Assembly: GCA_009741485.1 (NCBI GenBank)
Contig: CM019218.1
Span: 45,532,840 to 45,596,839, forward strand
Source of the DNA: Malurus cyaneus samueli
Taxonomy: Eukaryota; Chordata; Aves; Passeriformes; Maluridae
Direction of reading: 5' to 3'
Length of the DNA: 64,000 nt
Shown: positions 47,201 to 64,000 of the stretch, in pieces
How the letters are laid out: the number at the start of each line of letters is the position of its first letter
How positions within the stretch are numbered: the stretch's first letter is position 1
Position numbers and translations under genes: made by a program
Notes under the pieces: generated by a model
Database searches by the model: none
What the model was told of the DNA's origin: nothing
Seen by the model: only the letters and a program-made list of their open reading frames with translations

Positions 47201-50200
47201 ACATCAGCATACAAAGGCATCACAAAAATTCAGTTAGAATATGAGGAAGATATGTAAAACCTGTACTGGAAAACAAACTCTGCAGAGGGCTGCATGATAT
47301 TCATCTTCACTCTTCCCTGTAACTTCCATAGTGCTTGTCTAAGTGCCATGAGATTCATAAAGGCATGGCTTGTCTGCAGCAGTTAATTAACAGAAAGGCA
47401 GAGAACTGTGATTAGAATTTTCAGTTGTCTGTTCTGGAGAAAGTAATTATGATTAGAGCAGACTTGGTGTTAAGTCGTATTAAACCTGTTTTGTTCAGCG
47501 ATTTAGCACTTCATACCTTTCTCTGGAAAAGTTTCAAGTGGGCACTTTGCCTCAGACAAATGGTCCTGCTTGGAAAGGCAGATGGCTGGGCCAAATAAAG
47601 TCCAAGGGGGTTTATACCTCAGAAGTGATGTAGTGAAATTGCCTTATTGGAGATTAGAGCACTTTCTCCTGTCTCGTGGGGAGATCAGATAACTCCTGCT
47701 GATGACCTTGATGGGATTGAGAAGACTTTAGGCCTGGCTGATTCTGTTCTTCAGTCTTGCTGCATTCAGGTAGATAATCTTATCTTTCAGCAGAAGATTA
47801 ATAACTTTATAGATTGCTACCAACCTGCTTTTCCATGGTTCTTGCCTCACCAGTTCAACAAAATCACCCTTTGTCTCTCCACCAGTGTGGAATCCCTGGG
47901 AGCACCTGATTATTTTTTTCCACCTCTTTTTTCTGCCCCCAAGATCAGCTTCCTCAAAGTGCTGGTAAACACAAGACTTGTGCTGAGTCTGGAAAGATGA
48001 GCCAGGTTAGTTGAATCCCTATGTGTTTGATCCATGGAGAGTAAACTTTCTCAGAGTGTGAGGAAGAGGAGAGGTAGGGCAGAAAGTTTGTGGTATTGTG
48101 TTTCAGACAGCAAAAAGTGTCCCTGTGCTCTGTGACCCTCTAGGGAGGGGAAGATTTGCAGGTGTGACAGCTTGGGTTTAACACTTTTCAATCTAAAAAT
48201 CACCAGAGCATTTTTCTACAAACGGGTACCCCCAAGTGTCAGAACACTGTTTGGTTGCAAACTCTGCTGTCAAGTTTCTGCTTTGGAGAACAAACCAGAA
48301 ATGCTCTGAAAACCAGACTGGAGTCATCTCTGAGTTAGCAGATGGGAAGGAGGAATAGACTTGCGGTCTCTTCTGGAGCTGCTTGATTCCAGCAAAGGAC
48401 TGAGAAAACATGGGCCTTCAGTCTGACACCGCCCTCTCACTTGGGAGGTAGAGGAGAATTAATTTCATGAGGAATCATGAGGGATTATTTAATTGAGAGC
48501 CACTCTCGTAGTCTTCGTGGTGGCTGCCATGGCTGCTCTGTGCCAGTGACAGACATTTGGTGACAGCTGCACGTGGCAAAGCCCTGTCCTGCAAAATGTG
48601 ATCAGCTTGACCCACTTTTGAGCAGGGTCAGCCCTGTGCTCCATCCTCAGGTGCTGATTATCTGTCTGGAGGGCTTTGTCTGTATGTGAGAAAAGCTTTA
48701 GAGAAGATATAATCACTGTATTGCTTTATCTCCATGTCATAAGAGGAGGCCTCTTTTCTTATGGTGTTGATGCCCCAGTTGTCTCTGTCCTTCACGGTTC
48801 CTTCCCACCTCAGGGTCTGTGTGGATTTCTGATGTCCCACTGAAAACTTCCGGACTCTCTTTTCCTTGGTGCTCCTGCAGACCAGTGAGGTCACATTTCA
48901 AACCTTTTCTGGGTGCTGCCTCCTCCCAGGATGAGCAGAGTAACTCCTATACATTTTGCTCCCCTGTTTGTGTTGTGCTCCATACTTGACTGCTGTACCG
49001 TGTTGCTCTCTTCTGTGGTGAGGGGCCCAAGCCACCATTCTTCAATAGTGGGGTGAGCTACCAGCTTTTGGGAAAAGGTAGAAGTGTCCCTCTGTCTGTG
49101 CAAACCCAAAGCAGCAGCTGTGCTCGTGACAGAGTGAGGATTTACCAAAACCTTGCAACCTCAGAACTATGAAGATTCAGCTTTTGGATAAAACCTTTTA
49201 CATAGTTCTCCTATAAAGCCATCCACAGACTCCTTGGAGCTGGAAACCCTGTGTGCAAGCTCCAGCGAGCACCCGGTGCAAACAGGCTGTAATCGGGTCC
49301 ATTCATGCTTTGTGGTTCTGCCTTTTCAGACCACTGGGCACTGGCTCTAGTGAACAAACACTTCTTACCAAATCAGTGAATTGGCTTTAATCTGCTCCCC
49401 AAAACTCCAGGCACCCCCGTTACCTTGTTATGTAACTAATTGATTTCATATAAAGTTACATTTCCTTGGCCATCCCTGACCTCATTCCCATTGTTTCAGC
49501 AGTTATAGGCCAAGCTGCCCAGGGCTCCCCAGCTGGGCATGAGGAGAGGGATGACCAGTGAGTGCCCCAGAAAGCTCCAGCACAGATTGGAAATGACAGG
49601 GCCAGGATGGGAGGCAGGGACACTCCTGCCTGGGCCCTCCGAGTAGGGAATGCCCTTAGCTCTGGCACAGCTGGCAGCTCAGTCTGTGTCCTGTCCATGG
49701 CTCATGTGCTTCTGCTGAGCTCAGCTTCACCATTTCTGCCTTGGTGCAGCCCCTCGGACTGTCCCGTGCCCTTCTCTGTGCTTCATGTGTGACGAAAGCA
49801 CTGCTGCTGTCCCAGGCCCCAAGCTGCTTCCCAAAAGGGCTCGGGTGACTGACTCTTCCTTGAGCATCTTTACAGGCCTGGGCTGCAGGGAAGGGCATCA
49901 GTGTCCCTTAACACTGAAAAATCCCTGATCTGTACACCAAGGATAAACTAGATTCCCAATTGTGAATGCTTGCAGCCTTTGAAGGAGATGGAAAGACACA
50001 TCAAAGTGAGAAAAAAAAATAAATTAAGAAATCCTTCATTCACAGTTAAAATGACCGGAACTCAGCGTCCTCCGATGCCTGAGGAAATGTGAGTGAGAAT
50101 TGTATTTTGTGCTTTCTTTCAAATTTTGTCAAGGATGGGAATAACATTTTGACCGAAAACACAGGGATTTTGTCCTGCCTCTCATTAGGAAGTAGCCCAG

Positions 50201-51840
50201 AATTCCAACAAAGAGCTGCTCACTTGCAATCTTGCAATGCAAGAGCTTCTAGAGGGCTACCCAGTGAGTAATGAAAAAAAAATGTATGCAGAATGACATG
50301 TTAGTTCTTGTTATTGCCCCTTTTGAGCTAGGAAAAATTGACAGATTAGTCATATTCGATCATAAATGTCTTACTGTGCCCATGTTTACAGATTTGTTAT
50401 TATCATCAGGCTCTCACATGCTTAGGAGTCTGGGTAAAGATCTGACAAATTGTTTGCTTTCTGAGTCAACTCGTTTAATGGGGAGATCTATTCTTCAAGA
50501 AGGAAGTGAAATGCCTGCTGTAGAGGTAAGACATATGTTGATTCATAATGCATTTCCTTTAGGCAGGGAAAATTGAAGCACCTCATCACAAAATATATCC
50601 CATTAGCCAACTGGAAAAAAAAGGCTTTTCCAGCTATGCCATCACTTACAGCTGTGCTCTTTCAACCCTGTGCTGTGTCTGAAGGGCTGGGCTTGTCACC
50701 CTCAGTCCTCTCAGAAACAGGATTGTTTGAAATTCAATGCCTTCTAGGAAGAAGGAAGACACTGATATCAATGCAGATGTGGGTACAAGTGTGACTGTGC
50801 CTGCCTGGGTTAGATGTCACCTTGTGCAGTGGCTTCACCAGTATGATTTATCATGTGTGTCACACCAGAGTCTAAAGAATCTAGCTGGAATCAAGGTTTC
50901 AATATTTCAGGCACTGAAGAGAAAAATACTGAGTATTTTTTCAGAAACTCGAGTATATTAGAGTAAAACTAGTTGCCGCTGATTCTGAGCATTTGTTTGA
51001 AAGTTTCTTTTGAAAAGAACATTAAAAAAGGTCAGAGTCTTTGTTTTGGGACAGCCTAAACACAAAATAAACTATCTCTCCTCCGCAAGAGACCCCTAAC
51101 ACCTCCAACAGATTATGTTCCCAGGGAATGTTTTGGCTTTTCCCGCTGTGGACCACAAATCCTCTTATCTTAATGTTGCCAAGTCTGACCTGAGAGGAGA
51201 CAGTGAGGACTGGGATTACTGTAGTCTAAAAACCATAGGTTTTTATATTATAAACATGTCTGGGTTATGCAGAAAATAAATAACATAAATGATATGAAAA
51301 GATACAATTTCCTTCTCATACAAGTGTGGTTATTCTTACTATATGTGCAGGAGGTTTTGAGAACAAAAAGTAATACACTGCAGTTTATTTTCACAGCAGC
51401 AAATGCCCGGCTGTTTTCAGTGAAGAGCCCTGTACATCTGCTCACCGGGCTCCTCTTTGAGCCCACAACTCTCACTGTGTGCTGTCGAGAATTAGGGGGA
51501 GCCCCTCACTGCTGAGTCCCTCATAGCATGGGAGGCAGCTTTGCTCAGAGCCCCTCTGCTACGGCCCAGCTCTCACCACCTCTCATTTCTGATGCAGTTT
51601 GCCTTCCCTTGCCCACGGGCAGTGAACGGAGCAGGGAGTGCACAAGTGCTGGGAAGAGGCTGTGTGGGCACGACGCAGGAAGATCCCCCCCATCCAAATG
51701 GGGTGCAAATCTGTGTCAACTGCAAAACCCACTGAGTTACCCACAAAAAGTCAGTCTTCTGTGATCCCTCTTGAGTGACCCTGTACGGGTGACCGAGGAG
51801 GTGCAACTCAGGAGGGAAAGCTGCCCTTCTCGTGTGGGTT
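38226..51840. other. Intergenic region between SAAL1 and TPH1
   Basis: About 13.6 kb in which I recognise no protein-coding exon, RNA gene or intact mobile element. The longest open frames (38674-39243 minus, 42568-43044 plus) show no familiar motifs, biased composition or splice-supported structure. The region includes a GAT trinucleotide microsatellite at 40297-40319. By synteny no gene is expected here. It may hold distal regulatory sequence for TPH1, but nothing specific can be claimed from reading alone. Confidence 0.6.
40297..40319. repeat. (GAT)n microsatellite
   Basis: Seven uninterrupted GAT units plus a partial one, intergenic between SAAL1 and TPH1. Confidence 0.9.
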
Positions 51841-52056
51841 TTTCCGGGGTGCAGTGCCGGGCAGAGGGCTGTGGCTGCATCTGAGCATCGCCGCTGTGAA
51901 AACTGAGCGAACACTGTGGGGAGGGTCACGGCTCCCCTTCCCCAGCCGGGCCGGGCAGCGCTTCCCCCGCCCCCCGCATCCCTCCCTCGGCCGGGGGCGG
52001 CTCTCGCCCCTCCATAAAGCCGGCGGGACCGGCGCTGCCCTGAGCCTGCCCCGGCC
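51840..52056 (+). promoter_or_regulatory. TPH1 CpG-island promoter with TATA-like CATAAA
   Basis: GC content rises sharply from about 51840. A GC box (GGGGGCGG) lies at 51993-52000, and a TATA-like CCATAAAG at 52012-52019. If the latter is used, transcription would start at about 52040-52045, leaving only some 12-17 nt of leader before the first ATG (52057). No CACGTG or CRE was seen in this stretch. Confidence 0.55.

Positions 52057-64000
<11,944 letters not shown>

Overview
This is a stretch of a vertebrate chromosome, almost certainly a bird and probably a songbird. All protein-coding content is intron-split. The protein sequences are close to what I remember of avian and human orthologues. 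There is a CR1 LINE fragment, and a tRNA-Ile-headed SINE with a CR1-like tail of the kind I know from passerines. Everything below comes from reading splice sites and translating exons by eye; no database search was run.

Layout, left to right. (1) 1-900: a CpG-island promoter with six CACGTG boxes. It appears to be the divergent promoter of HPS5 (rightward) and, by conserved synteny, GTF2H1 (leftward, off the window). (2) 900-1495: a GC-rich 20-bp minisatellite. (3) 2719-21124: the complete HPS5 coding region in 22 coding exons, with a tRNA-derived SINE and small tandem duplications in its introns. (4) 21855-22990: an inverted 5'-truncated CR1 element. (5) 26822-28566: a single serum amyloid A (SAA) gene with an inducible-looking promoter (C/EBP-like site, NF-kappaB site, TATA box). 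(6) 28801-29180: a second minisatellite, 32-33 bp unit, just upstream of SAAL1. (7) 29286-38225: SAAL1, complete, 12 coding exons. (8) About 38.2-51.9 kb: an intergenic stretch in which I recognise no gene. (9) 52057-64000: TPH1, with 11 coding exons seen and the last roughly 28 residues beyond the window edge.

The order GTF2H1-HPS5-SAA-SAAL1-TPH1 matches the human 11p15 block. The mammalian MRGPRX genes that sit between SAA and SAAL1 in human are absent, so SAA and SAAL1 are less than 1 kb apart. The genes are unrelated in function: organelle biogenesis (HPS5), acute-phase lipid binding (SAA), an armadillo-like protein of poorly known role (SAAL1) and serotonin/melatonin synthesis (TPH1). 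They are neighbours, not a pathway.

I found no previously undescribed multi-gene system. The best leads are the dense CLEAR/E-box cluster at the HPS5 promoter; minisatellites beside three CpG-island first exons, two of which start at a first-exon splice donor and carry donor-like GTGAGG motifs in their units; an in-frame 30-residue N-terminal extension of TPH1 encoded by exon 1; an in-frame alternative acceptor adding 12 residues to SAAL1; and two GC-AG introns.
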